From Streptococcus mitis SK579 (GTDB lineage Bacteria > Bacillota > Bacilli > Lactobacillales > Streptococcaceae), in assembly GCF_000257905.1 (NCBI RefSeq), contig NZ_AJJL01000049.1, positions 31,017 through 95,016 on the forward strand: a stretch of DNA of 64,000 bases, given 5' to 3'. Positions 17,574-25,744 of the stretch are shown here, one piece after another; position 1 is the stretch's first letter, and the number at the start of each line of letters is the position of its first letter. A program made the translations under genes and the position numbers. The notes below the pieces were generated by a model, which made no database searches, was not told where the DNA came from, and saw nothing but the letters and a program-made list of their open reading frames with translations.

Positions 17574-17602
17574 TTTACTTGCATAAAGTCTTGTGTTATA
17601 CT
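17574..17602 (+). promoter_or_regulatory. Promoter of the DUF3990-like gene
   Basis: TTTACT (-35, 17574-17579) and TATACT (-10, 17597-17602) with a 17-bp spacer. It lies 32 bases before the TTG start at 17635. Confidence 0.6.
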
Positions 17603-17634
17603 TTTAGTATAGACTAGAGAAGGAAGTAAATATT

Positions 17635-18267
17635 TTGGAGTTGACTACCAAGCAGGAAAAGCAACTAGGTCAGACGCAGTGGTTTCATGCTACATTATTG
17701 AGACATTTAGAATCCTTAAAAAAAGGAATCGATGTTAAATTTAATTTAGGAAGTGAGCTAGACTTTGGACCTGGTTTCTATATCACACCTGACTTTGAAC
17801 AAGCTAGAAAATTTATTAACAAGCAAGTTGAAGTATTAAATCGAAGCACTTCTAATAATAATATTTTTGACTCAGAAGAAGAAGTAGGAATTATAGTAGA
17901 ATTTCGTATTTCAAATTTTATAGAAATTTTTAAGAACCCTGACTATCATTGTCACTATTTTGCAAAACATAAAAAGTCAGAGTCAGATTTAGATTTTGCG
18001 GAATTTGTCGTTCAAAATCGGGAAAATCCAGATGAATTACAACACCATTTTGATTTTATCTATGGTGTTCAGACTGATGACAATCCAACCCAAGCTTTAG
18101 CTCGTTTTCGTCAGAATGAAATTACAAAAGAAGAAATGCTTGCTGAGTTTAGAAAACCCTATTCTTTTAAACAATTATCCATTCACAACCAATCTTTTTG
18201 TGATATAATGAAAATAGAGAAAGTTTATCAATCAAAGACAGGAGAGGAGTTACAAAAATGGCAGTAG
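17635..18267 (+). CDS. DUF3990-like, ADP-ribosyltransferase-fold protein
   Basis: 210 residues from a TTG start with aaggaag upstream. The family pattern is visible: WFHAT near the N-terminus, LDFGPGFYITPDFEQARKF (about residues 42-60), EFVVQNRENP, then DFIYGVQTDDNP and a C-terminal block QLSIHNQSFCDIM. DUF3990 proteins have an ADP-ribosyltransferase-like fold and often come with a small partner gene; here a 75-residue gene overlaps by 10 bp. A toxin-antitoxin or protein-modifying role is an inference. The sequence does not show whether it is active. Confidence 0.75.
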   Translation: MELTTKQEKQLGQTQWFHATLLRHLESLKKGIDVKFNLGSELDFGPGFYITPDFEQARKFINKQVEVLNRSTSNNNIFDSEEEVGIIVEFRISNFIEIFKNPDYHCHYFAKHKKSESDLDFAEFVVQNRENPDELQHHFDFIYGVQTDDNPTQALARFRQNEITKEEMLAEFRKPYSFKQLSIHNQSFCDIMKIEKVYQSKTGEELQKWQ

Positions 18268-18485
18268 TATCGTTGGAAAATAATATTAAACTATATAGTT
18301 CAGAATTATTTCAAGCACTATTAAAAGCCTCTAATTATAAATTGGATGAGCGTATTGCTCAGACTGTTGCAGAAGGCTATGCTCGTAATCTAGATTATTC
18401 TGATCCTGAACTGATGCATGTTGGTGTAACTTCGGTTGCTAACAACCTGCTTACAAAAATTAAACAAGAGTATTTTATTGTATAG
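18258..18485 (+). CDS. Small partner of the DUF3990-like protein
   Basis: 75 residues overlapping the preceding gene by 10 bp, with aggaggag just upstream of the ATG inside that gene. Mostly helical, without a DNA-binding motif: LFQALLKASNYKLDERIAQ and AEGYARNLDYSD stand out. The tight overlap suggests the two proteins act together, possibly as neutralising partner, like the DUF3791 genes that accompany DUF3990 elsewhere. I do not see DUF3791 sequence identity. A terminator follows at once. Confidence 0.7.
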   Translation: MAVVSLENNIKLYSSELFQALLKASNYKLDERIAQTVAEGYARNLDYSDPELMHVGVTSVANNLLTKIKQEYFIV

Positions 18486-18492
18486 TATTTTG

Positions 18493-18535
18493 AAAAGCCA
18501 CCGAAAAAGGAATTACTCTTTAAGGTGGCTTTTTT
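18493..18535 (+). terminator. Rho-independent terminator
   Basis: Stem aaaagccacc / ggtggctttt with a long loop, then a T run. It ends the ART-like pair and insulates pezAT. Confidence 0.85.
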
Positions 18536-18568
18536 AGAAGTAAAGTTTAGGCTAGAAAAACAACAAAC

Positions 18569-18610
18569 AACGCACCAATTTTGGTGCGTTCTGCTTTTTT
18601 ATGCTATAAT
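18569..18610 (+). promoter_or_regulatory. pezAT promoter with palindromic PezA operator
   Basis: A perfect inverted repeat aacgcaccaa-tt-ttggtgcgtt (18569-18590) overlaps the -35 TTGGTG (18581-18586). The -10 TATAAT (18605-18610) is 18 bp away and has an extended TGC. An operator lying over the -35 fits the known autorepression of pezAT by PezA. Confidence 0.85.
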
Positions 18611-18637
18611 GGATTTAGAAAAATAAAGGAGTTTGCC

Positions 18638-19114
18638 ATGATTGGAAAGAACATAAAATCCTTACGTAAAACACATGACTTAACACAACCCGAATTTGCA
18701 CGGATTGTAGGTATTTCACGAAATAGTCTGAGTCGTTATGAAAATGGAACGAGTTCAGTCTCTACCGAATTAATAGACATCATTTGTCAGAAGTTTAATG
18801 TATCTTATGTCGATATTGTAGGAGAAGATAAAATGCTGAATCCTGTTGAAGATTATGAATTGACTTTAAAAATTGAAATAGTGAAAGAAAGAGGTGCTAA
18901 TCTATTATCTCGAATCTATCGTTATCAAGATAGACAGGGAATTAGCATTGATGATGAATCTAATCCTTGGATTTTAATGAGTGATGATCTATCTGACTTG
19001 ATTCATACGAATATCTATTTAGTAGAGAATTTTGATGAAATAGAGAGGTATAGCGGCTATTTGGATGGAATTGAACGTATGTTAGAGATATCTGAAAAAC
19101 GGATGGTAGCCTAA
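18638..19114 (+). CDS. pezA: PezA antitoxin/autorepressor
   Basis: 158 residues from ATG 18638 with aaaggag; a longer in-frame start would lie in the operator. An XRE-type helix-turn-helix covers residues about 5-60 (LTQPEFARIVGISRNSLSRYENG). The C-terminal helical part (about 70-158) is expected to block the ATP site of PezT. Length and arrangement equal the pneumococcal PezA. The gene overlaps pezT by one base (TAATG), giving coupled translation. Confidence 0.95.
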   Translation: MIGKNIKSLRKTHDLTQPEFARIVGISRNSLSRYENGTSSVSTELIDIICQKFNVSYVDIVGEDKMLNPVEDYELTLKIEIVKERGANLLSRIYRYQDRQGISIDDESNPWILMSDDLSDLIHTNIYLVENFDEIERYSGYLDGIERMLEISEKRMVA

Positions 19115-19872
19115 TGGAAATCCAAGATTATACCGATAGTGAATTCAAACATGCTTTAGAGAGGAACCTTCGCTCTCTGACAAGAGGAAAAAAGTCCAGT
19201 AAGCAACCTATAGCGATTTTGCTTGGAGGGCAAAGTGGTGCTGGTAAGACTACAATTCATCGAATTAAACAGAAAGAATTTCAAGGAAATATTGTTATCA
19301 TAGATGGCGATAGTTTTCGTTCTCAGCATCCACACTATTTAGAACTGCAGCAAGTATATGGTAAAGATAGTGTTGAATACACTAAAGATTTTGCAGGCAA
19401 AATGGTGGAGTCTTTAGTAACAGAATTAAGCAATTTGGGATACAATCTTTTGATAGAGGGAACTTTACGAACAGTTGATGTTCCAAAGAAAACAGCACAA
19501 CTCTTGAAAAATAAGGGATATGAAGTACAATTAGCCTTAATTGCAACAAAGCCTGAGCTGTCCTATATAAGTACTCTTATCCGTTATGAAGAACTGTACG
19601 CCATCAATCCAAATCAAGCACGCGCAACTCCAAAAGAACATCATGATTTCATTGTAAATCATCTAGTTGATAATACCCGACAGTTGGAAGAACTAGCTAT
19701 CTTTGAAAGAATTCAAATTTATCAACGAGATAGAAGTTGTGTACATGATTCAAGAGAAGATAAAATTTCAGCAGCAGATATTCTTCAAGAGTTACTGTTT
19801 GGGGAGTGGAGTCAGGTAGAGAAAGAGATGCTTAAATCTGGAGAAGAAAGATTTAAAGATTTAACTAATTGA
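19114..19872 (+). CDS. pezT: PezT zeta-type toxin, UDP-N-acetylglucosamine kinase
   Basis: 252 residues. The Walker A motif LLGGQSGAGKTT is at about 36-47, and DGDSFR near 66 supplies the catalytic aspartate and substrate contacts. Zeta toxins phosphorylate UDP-N-acetylglucosamine and so poison peptidoglycan synthesis. The C-terminal part is normal in length, so the toxin looks intact. It is paired with an intact PezA. The context (Tn5252-type genes plus pezAT) matches the pneumococcal pathogenicity island 1 arrangement, where the pair favours retention of the locus. Confidence 0.95.
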   Translation: MEIQDYTDSEFKHALERNLRSLTRGKKSSKQPIAILLGGQSGAGKTTIHRIKQKEFQGNIVIIDGDSFRSQHPHYLELQQVYGKDSVEYTKDFAGKMVESLVTELSNLGYNLLIEGTLRTVDVPKKTAQLLKNKGYEVQLALIATKPELSYISTLIRYEELYAINPNQARATPKEHHDFIVNHLVDNTRQLEELAIFERIQIYQRDRSCVHDSREDKISAADILQELLFGEWSQVEKEMLKSGEERFKDLTN

Positions 19873-19964
19873 AATAGTTGTTAGAACACAAATTTTAAAA
19901 TATAGTCTACTTATAACTTTTGTTAGTTGTTTAATTAAGGTGGGCGAAAATTTTTTAGAACCAA

Positions 19965-20010
19965 AAAACGCATAATCTCAGGTGTTGAAAAACTTGAAAT
20001 TATGCGTTTT
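19965..20010 (+). terminator. Terminator between pezT and the recombinase relic
   Basis: Perfect arms aaaacgcataat / attatgcgtttt with a 22-nt loop, able to work on both strands. The rest of the 19,873-20,267 gap is AT-rich and shows no gene. Confidence 0.75.
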
Positions 20011-20267
20011 CTTGTGGGAAGATTTACTCCATTTTCTTCAGGAATTGAGATTTTGCCCATCTCTTTTTATTATATTTAAGGATATTTGAAAGATATATTT
20101 TAGAAAAACAATTATGGAGTTCTTAAATACAGAATATATTATAAATGCTGATTCAAAGTGAAGTTTTATATGTTTTTTGATTTTGTTGAGCATAAAATCT
20201 ATTAACTAAATTCGAACTACAAAAATTAATTTTAGATGAACTAAACTGTAGGCTTTGGAAAGTTCTC

Positions 20268-20876
20268 TTATTCGATTTCAGAATGAATCGCTGATACAGG
20301 ATTAAAAGAACTAAGTATTTCTTTTTGTTTTGAATGAGATACGTGAGTATAGATTTGTGTGATTGATATAGAACTGTGTCCAAGAATTTGTTGAATGTAT
20401 CGAATATCTACATCATTATCTAGAAGCATTGTCGCAAAGCTATGTCTAAACATATGTGGTGTAATAGTTTTAGATAAGCTATTTTGTTCAACGATTCTCT
20501 TTATAACTAAACGTACACTTTGCTCTGACAATGGTTTAAGAGAATGTTTCCCTGGAAACAAGAAATCATTTGATTCATTTCTTGTTTTATTTATATATGT
20601 TTCTAATAAATTGAATGTTTTTTGATCTCCTAAAAATAGGATACGTTCTTTCTTACCCTTTCCTATAATATGGAGTGTCTTATTGGAAAGATTAATATCT
20701 TTGAGATGAATGTGGCAAAGTTCAGAAATTCTGATGCCTGTTGAAAGTAAAAGTGAAATAATTAGTAGATTTCTTTCAGCGTGTTGTTTTTGATAGTCAG
20801 TTTTAGATACAATTACTTTCCGTTCTAAATATATAAAAATGCTTTTCAGAATGTCATACGGAATCGTTTTAGGCAC
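20268..20876 (-). pseudogene. Tyrosine recombinase, N-terminally truncated
   Basis: 202 residues from a GTG; the catalytic domain is complete: Arg in STGIRISELC, Lys in GKGKKERI, HMFRHSF, LGHSS and the tyrosine in ITQIYTH. The frame stays open upstream of the GTG with recombinase-like sequence (KRVRDYKIA) and stops at 20940-20942, inside DNA that looks like the tet(M) leader of Tn916. The N-terminal core-binding domain (about 90-100 residues) is missing. The likely cause is the recombination that brought in the tet(M) segment. Without that domain it should not recombine DNA on its own. Confidence 0.75.
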
Positions 20877-20924
20877 AGCTATTTTGTAATCACGTACTCT
20901 CTTTGATAAAAAATTGGAGATTCC

Positions 20925-20953
20925 TTGACAAATATGCTCTTACGTGCTATTAT
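20925..20953 (+). promoter_or_regulatory. tet(M): tet(M) promoter
   Basis: TTGACA (20925-20930), 17-bp spacer, TATTAT (20948-20953). The promoter drives the attenuated leader and tet(M). It overlaps the open upstream part of the recombinase frame on the other strand. Confidence 0.85.
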
Positions 20954-20984
20954 TTAAGTATCTATTTAAAAGGAGTTAATAAAT

Positions 20985-21008
20985 ATGCGGCAAGGTATTC
21001 TTAAATAA
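20985..21008 (+). CDS. Seven-residue leader peptide
   Basis: ATG at 20985 after aaggagttaat encodes MRQGILK and stops at 21006-21008. It lies over the left arm of the first leader hairpin. Translation of this frame would alter folding of the leader RNA, as expected of an attenuator. Confidence 0.6.
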   Translation: MRQGILK

Positions 21009-21093
21009 ACTGTCAATTTGATAGTGGGAACAAATAATTGGATGTCCTTTTTTAGGAGGGCTTAGTTTTTTGTACCCAGTTTAAGAATACCTT
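20992..21093 (+). promoter_or_regulatory. First leader RNA stem in tet(M) attenuator
   Basis: Arms aaggtattcttaaa (20992-21005) and tttaagaatacctt (21080-21093) pair perfectly around a long loop. The loop holds a shorter hairpin-like stretch with a T run near 21048-21060, a possible terminator. This fits the known transcriptional attenuation of tet(M) in Tn916. Confidence 0.65.
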
Positions 21094-21129
21094 TATCATG
21101 TGATTCTAAAGTATCCGGAGAATATCTGT

Positions 21130-21216
21130 ATGCTTTGTATGCCTATGGTTATGCATAAAAATCCCAGTGATAAAAGTATTTATCACTGGGATTTTTATGC
21201 CCTTTTGGGTTTTTGA
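21130..21216 (+). CDS. orf12: orf12 leader peptide of tet(M)
   Basis: 28 residues (MLCMPMVMHKNPSDK...), equal to Tn916 Orf12. It spans a perfect 22-bp hairpin (21153-21174 / 21179-21200, 4-nt loop). Ribosome behaviour on this peptide in tetracycline is thought to decide whether RNA polymerase reads through into tet(M). The stop is 15 bases before the tet(M) start. Confidence 0.85.
   Translation: MLCMPMVMHKNPSDKSIYHWDFYALLGF
21153..21200 (+). terminator. Attenuator hairpin in orf12
   Basis: Perfect 22-bp arms with a 4-nt loop inside orf12, the right arm containing a five-T run. Acts as the second conditional terminator before tet(M). Confidence 0.85.
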
Positions 21217-21231
21217 ATGGAGGAAAATCAC

Positions 21232-23151
21232 ATGAAAATTATTAATATTGGAGTTTTAGCTCATGTTGATGCAGGAAAAACTACCTTAACAGAAAGCTTA
21301 TTATATAACAGTGGAGCGATTACAGAATTAGGAAGCGTGGACAAAGGTACAACGAGGACGGATAATACGCTTTTAGAACGTCAGAGAGGAATTACAATTC
21401 AGACAGGAATAACCTCTTTTCAGTGGGAAAATACGAAGGTGAACATCATAGACACGCCAGGACATATGGATTTCTTAGCAGAAGTATATCGTTCATTATC
21501 AGTTTTAGATGGGGCAATTCTACTGATTTCTGCAAAAGATGGCGTACAAGCACAAACTCGTATATTATTTCATGCACTTAGGAAAATGGGGATTCCCACA
21601 ATCTTTTTTATCAATAAGATTGACCAAAATGGAATTGATTTATCAACGGTTTATCAGGATATTAAAGAGAAACTTTCTGCCGAAATTGTAATCAAACAGA
21701 AGGTAGAACTGTATCCTAATATGTGTGTGACGAACTTTACCGAATCTGAACAATGGGATACGGTAATAGAGGGAAACGATGACCTTTTAGAGAAATATAT
21801 GTCCGGTAAATCATTAGAAGCATTGGAACTCGAACAAGAGGAAAGCATAAGATTTCAGAATTGTTCTCTGTTCCCTGTTTATCACGGAAGTGCAAAAAAC
21901 AATATAGGGATTGATAACCTTATAGAAGTGATTACGAATAAATTTTATTCATCAACACATCGAGGTCAGTCTGAACTTTGCGGAAAAGTTTTCAAAATTG
22001 AGTATTCGGAAAAAAGACAGCGTCTTGCATATATACGTCTTTATAGTGGCGTACTGCATTTGCGAGATTCGGTTAGAATATCGGAAAAGGAAAAAATAAA
22101 AATTACAGAAATGTATACTTCAATAAATGGTGAATTATGTAAAATTGATAAGGCTTATTCCGGGGAAATTGTTATTTTGCAGAATGAGTTTTTGAAGTTA
22201 AATAGTGTTCTTGGAGATACAAAGCTATTGCCACAGAGAGAGAGAATTGAAAATCCCCTCCCTCTGCTGCAAACGACTGTTGAACCGAGCAAACCTCAAC
22301 AAAGGGAAATGTTACTTGATGCACTTTTAGAAATCTCCGACAGTGACCCGCTTCTGCGATATTATGTGGATTCTGCGACACATGAAATCATACTTTCTTT
22401 CTTAGGGAAAGTACAAATGGAAGTGACTTGTGCTCTGCTGCAAGAAAAGTATCATGTGGAGATAGAAATAAAAGAGCCTACAGTCATTTATATGGAAAGA
22501 CCGTTAAAAAAAGCAGAGTATACCATTCACATCGAAGTTCCACCGAATCCTTTCTGGGCTTCCATTGGTCTATCTGTAGCACAGCTTCCATTAGGGAGCG
22601 GAGTACAGTATGAGAGCTCGGTTTCTCTTGGATACTTAAATCAATCGTTTCAAAATGCAGTTATGGAGGGGATACGCTATGGCTGTGAACAAGGATTGTA
22701 TGGTTGGAATGTGACGGACTGTAAAATCTGTTTTAAGTATGGCTTATACTATAGCCCTGTTAGTACCCCAGCAGATTTTCGGATGCTTGCTCCTATTGTA
22801 TTGGAACAAGTCTTAAAAAAAGCTGGAACAGAATTGTTAGAGCCATATCTTAGTTTTAAAATTTATGCGCCACAGGAATATCTTTCACGAGCATACAACG
22901 ATGCTCCTAAATATTGTGCGAACATCGTAGACACTCAATTGAAAAATAATGAGGTCATTCTTAGTGGAGAAATCCCTGCTCGGTGTATTCAAGAATATCG
23001 TAGTGATTTAACTTTCTTTACAAATGGACGTAGTGTTTGTTTAACAGAGTTAAAAGGGTACCATGTTACTACCGGTGAACCTGTTTGCCAGCCCCGTCGT
23101 CCAAATAGTCGGATAGATAAAGTACGATATATGTTCAATAAAATAACTTAG
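21232..23151 (+). CDS. tet(M): Ribosomal protection protein TetM (tetracycline resistance)
   Basis: 639 residues from ATG 21232 (ggagg upstream). An EF-G-like GTPase that binds the ribosome and releases tetracycline. GTPase motifs are AHVDAGKTT (about 9-17), the switch region around [13 protein letters not shown] (about 74-78) and NKID (about 128-131). The C-terminal EF-G-like domains, including the loop region PVSTPADFR that reaches the drug site, are complete. No break in the frame. Expression is controlled by the leader attenuators upstream. Confidence 0.98.
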   Translation: MKIINIGVLAHVDAGKTTLTESLLYNSGAITELGSVDKGTTRTDNTLLERQRGITIQTGITSFQWENTKVNIIDTPGHMDFLAEVYRSLSVLDGAILLISAKDGVQAQTRILFHALRKMGIPTIFFINKIDQNGIDLSTVYQDIKEKLSAEIVIKQKVELYPNMCVTNFTESEQWDTVIEGNDDLLEKYMSGKSLEALELEQEESIRFQNCSLFPVYHGSAKNNIGIDNLIEVITNKFYSSTHRGQSELCGKVFKIEYSEKRQRLAYIRLYSGVLHLRDSVRISEKEKIKITEMYTSINGELCKIDKAYSGEIVILQNEFLKLNSVLGDTKLLPQRERIENPLPLLQTTVEPSKPQQREMLLDALLEISDSDPLLRYYVDSATHEIILSFLGKVQMEVTCALLQEKYHVEIEIKEPTVIYMERPLKKAEYTIHIEVPPNPFWASIGLSVAQLPLGSGVQYESSVSLGYLNQSFQNAVMEGIRYGCEQGLYGWNVTDCKICFKYGLYYSPVSTPADFRMLAPIVLEQVLKKAGTELLEPYLSFKIYAPQEYLSRAYNDAPKYCANIVDTQLKNNEVILSGEIPARCIQEYRSDLTFFTNGRSVCLTELKGYHVTTGEPVCQPRRPNSRIDKVRYMFNKIT

Positions 23152-23248
23152 TGTATTTTATGTTGTTATATAAATATGGTTTCTTGTTAAATAAGATGAA
23201 ATATTCTTTAATAAAGATTTGAATTAAAGTGTAAAGGAGGAGATAGTT

Positions 23249-23437
23249 ATTATAAACTACAAGTGGATATTGTGTCCTGTATGTGGAAATAAAACACGAT
23301 TAAAGATAAGGGAAGATACTGAATTAAAAAAATTCCCCCTCTATTGTCCGAAATGCAGACAAGAAAATTTAATTGAAATAAAGCAGTTCAAAGTAACTGT
23401 GATTACAGAGCCAGACGCAAAGACGCAGAGCCGATAA
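23249..23437 (+). CDS. orf6: Cysteine-rich KTR protein (Tn916 orf6), ATT start
   Basis: 62 residues matching the Tn916 cysteine-rich KTR protein, with two zinc-finger pairs (WILCPVCGNKTR and LYCPKCRQENL). No ATG, GTG or TTG fits: the aaaggagg site at 23234-23240 is 8 bases before ATT 23249, followed by ATA-AAC-TAC. ATT is therefore the likely start. The stop lies inside the downstream terminator stem. Function unknown; perhaps RNA or DNA binding. Confidence 0.75.
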   Translation: MINYKWILCPVCGNKTRLKIREDTELKKFPLYCPKCRQENLIEIKQFKVTVITEPDAKTQSR

Positions 23438-23470
23438 AATGAGATTAATACAATCTCATTTTATCGGCTC
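23428..23470 (+). terminator. Bidirectional terminator between orf6 and orf9
   Basis: Perfect 19-bp arms starting gagccgataaaatgag with a 5-nt loop, followed by ttt. It separates two convergent genes. Confidence 0.85.
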
Positions 23471-23496
23471 TTTCCGTTATGTATGGATTCTTTTAA

Positions 23497-23850
23497 TTAG
23501 TCTTCGATGTTTCTTGCTTCGTTGATACCGCTGGCTAAAGATTCCATTAAGGATAGTTCTTTGTCTGTAAAGCTATCCATGTATTTCTCTATCTGTAATC
23601 GTCGGGTGCTTTTTACCAAGTTATTAGCAGGTAAGAAAAATTCATCAACGGAAACATGAAGTAACGATACAAGGTCATAAAGAACTTGTATGCTGGGGTG
23701 TTGCCCCTTATTTTCAATATTAGTTAAGTAACGTGGGTCAATTTCAATCAATGCTCCCACTTGTTCACGAGTTAAACCTCGTTTCAATCGAGCTTCTTTA
23801 ATGGCTAAACCAAAGGCTCTAAAATCATATTTATCTTCTTTTTTACGCAT
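23497..23850 (-). CDS. orf9: XRE-family regulator (Tn916 orf9)
   Basis: 117 residues with a helix-turn-helix at about 12-65 ([25 protein letters not shown]). It reads opposite to the rest of the fragment. In Tn916 Orf9 is thought to repress orf7, which it faces across a divergent intergenic region, and so to tie tetracycline-induced transcription to excision. The C-terminal part is short and helical. Confidence 0.92.
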   Translation of the reverse strand: MRKKEDKYDFRAFGLAIKEARLKRGLTREQVGALIEIDPRYLTNIENKGQHPSIQVLYDLVSLLHVSVDEFFLPANNLVKSTRRLQIEKYMDSFTDKELSLMESLASGINEARNIED

Positions 23851-24354
23851 AGTAGACCACCTCTATACATTTTACTGTTCCTATTGAATTAGAAACAGGT
23901 ATAGAAAAACATGTTATATAGTTTATAGGTTCATATTTAATAAAAAGCACTACTAAACGCCAATAAAAAAAACCGTTATATGGTAGTGCTATTTATGCTG
24001 TTAAAATATTGTATCTTACTTCCAAATGGCGGTTTGTTGGAGGTCAAAGTCGCCATGAAGTATATCACATACAATCAAGTTCCCCACATTGAGTATTTAT
24101 CAAAAAAAGTCGTCTATCTGCAATAGATAAGTACGTCCACCAATGTGGTTTTATAAATCATATAGATAGAAAAATAAAAGCATGTAAACAGAGAAATCAA
24201 TCTGTTTGTGTGCTTTTTTGGTTATTCAGAACTTTTTTACAAAGTTTATTCATCAGTAATGCAACAAATCCCCCTTTCACATTGGGACTAAGAGTGAAAG
24301 GAGATAAAAGAGCAAGGCTCACTTCCTTTCCTAGACAGAAAGGGGGTGAGAAAC
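23851..24354. other. Divergent regulatory region between orf9 and orf7
   Basis: No secure gene. It holds an inverted repeat with arms agcactac / gtagtgct (about 23946-23990), a 43-codon frame at 23995-24126 without a ribosome site, a terminator at 24177-24219, and a hairpin with arms ctttcac / gtgaaag near 24276-24301. The orf7 ribosome site agaaagggggtg is at the end. Confidence 0.6.
24177..24219 (+). terminator. Terminator upstream of orf7
   Basis: Stem aaagcatgtaaacaga / tctgtttgtgtgcttt with an 8-nt loop and six T. It would stop transcripts before orf7 unless readthrough occurs. Confidence 0.8.
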
Positions 24355-24777
24355 ATGAAACCATCTTTTTTTCAGACCACAATAGAAAATCAGTTTGACT
24401 ATATCTGTAAACGTGCTATGGAAGACGAGCGAAAGAATTATCTGCTTTATCTTTCAAGGATCGCAAAGCGTGAAGTGTCCTTTTCTGATGTTGGCGATTA
24501 TCTTGTTAGCCAGTTTGCGACAACAGATAACTATTCAACTGACTTTCAGATTTTTACACTCAATGGAATATCAGTTGGTGTTGAAAATGATTTATTGAGT
24601 GAAGCATTACGTGAGTTGCCAGACAAGAAACGTGAAATTCTACTGCTGTTTTACTTTATGGACATGAGCGATTCAGAAATTGCAGACCTGTTGAAATTGA
24701 ACCGTTCTACTGTCTATCGGCATAGAACCAGTGGACTAGCCTTAATCAAAAAGTTTATGGAGGAATTTGAAGAATGA
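24355..24777 (+). CDS. orf7: Sigma-70-like regulator (Tn916 orf7)
   Basis: 140 residues from ATG 24355 with aaagggggtgag upstream. It has a sigma region 4-like helix-turn-helix at the C-terminus (ALRELPDKKREILLLFY, then SDSEIADLLKLNRSTVYRHR). In Tn916 it promotes transcription of xis, int and transfer genes. It overlaps orf8 by 4 bp. Here it can act only on a remnant, because orf8 and int are broken. Confidence 0.92.
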   Translation: MKPSFFQTTIENQFDYICKRAMEDERKNYLLYLSRIAKREVSFSDVGDYLVSQFATTDNYSTDFQIFTLNGISVGVENDLLSEALRELPDKKREILLLFYFMDMSDSEIADLLKLNRSTVYRHRTSGLALIKKFMEEFEE

Positions 24778-25003
24778 AAACACAATATCCTATGATTCCC
24801 TTTCCTCTCATTGTAAAGGCAACAGATGGCGATACAGAAGCGATTAACCAGATTCTACATCATTACAGAGGGTACATAACGAAACGTTCCTACGACTTAT
24901 GAAAGATGAATATGGCAATCAAAGTATGGTCGTTGATGAAGTCTTACGTGGAAGAATGGAAACCAGACTGATTACAAAGATTCTGTCATTTGAAATTAAG
25001 TAA
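24774..25003 (+). pseudogene. orf8: orf8 of Tn916, frameshifted
   Basis: The start overlaps orf7 (ATGA). The first frame reads MKTQYPMIPFPLIVKATDGD and ends early after KRSYDL at about 24902. The second frame continues with MKDEYGNQSMVVDEVLRG to the stop at 25001-25003. Inserting one C in gttcctacg (about 24887) restores a 76-residue product, so a one-base deletion is the simplest explanation. Confidence 0.85.
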
Positions 25004-25459
25004 TAACCTCTCTCTTTTCGTGGAAGCGTGCCATACTATTCCACGCTTCCCGAACAGGGAGGTTTGTTATTCCATCAAAGCATATTGAGCTTTCAATGTG
25101 TTTTGATAGGCTAACGAGCCATTGTTCTTTGAAAACTGAATAAAAGTAATTGAATACGTTTCGATAAGAAAAGAGCCAACGGAGCTAACCGCCATGACCT
25201 ATCTTCTAAAGATAGCGAGCGTTTCAGTTAGTGTTCCGAAAAACAATCTTTAGCAGGATTGCCAGCGACGACTTTCTTATCGTGATAATGATACTCCCAT
25301 ACAGTCAATAGTCCGAGCGTTAAAAGCGTCGCAGGCAATGAGTATGGCTACATGAGAACCATGCAGGGGTGGAACTCCCGTGAGCTTTGCTAGAGCTGTT
25401 CGATTGCTTGTAAAACAACTTTTATGAAATCCAATAAGTGATTTGGAAAGGAGGATTTT
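25004..25459 (+). other. Leader region of xis-int
   Basis: 456 bases without a gene. An inverted repeat aataacctc / gaggt-ttgttatt (25002-25071) encloses a hairpin ggaagcgtg / cacgcttcc (25022-25050). Further on are stem-forming stretches around 25200-25215 (tatcttctaaagata). It probably contains the xis/int promoter and Xis or Int binding sites, which I cannot place from sequence alone. Confidence 0.5.
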
Positions 25460-25663
25460 ATGAAGCAGACTGACATTCCGATTTGGGAGCGTTATACCCT
25501 AACTATTGAAGAAGCGTCAAAATATTTTCGTATTGGCGAAAACAAGCTGCGTCGTTTGGCAGAAGAAAATAAAAATGCAAACTGGCTGATTATGAATGGC
25601 AATCGTATTCAGGTTAAACGAAAACAATTTGAAAAAATTATAGATACATTGAACGCAATCTAG
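25460..25663 (+). CDS. xis: Excisionase of Tn916
   Basis: 67 residues with aaaggagg upstream. A small winged-helix excisionase ([22 protein letters not shown]) that bends the ends of Tn916 so that Int can excise it. The sequence has the pattern and length of Tn916 Xis. It is intact, but its partner int directly downstream is truncated and the element's ends are missing. Confidence 0.95.
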   Translation: MKQTDIPIWERYTLTIEEASKYFRIGENKLRRLAEENKNANWLIMNGNRIQVKRKQFEKIIDTLNAI

Positions 25664-25744
25664 CGTAGCCAAAGGGTCTTGTATATGATAAAATAGTATT
25701 AAGTCGTATCAGGGCTCTTTCCATAATGGAAAGGAGCAAATGCC

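Noticed and set aside
20985..21231. A riboswitch before tet(M)
   Set aside because: The stems and leader peptides are explained by translation-coupled attenuation; no ligand-binding core is apparent.
23995..24126. A 43-codon frame between orf9 and orf7 as a gene
   Set aside because: No ribosome site and no recognised product; noted only in the regulatory region.
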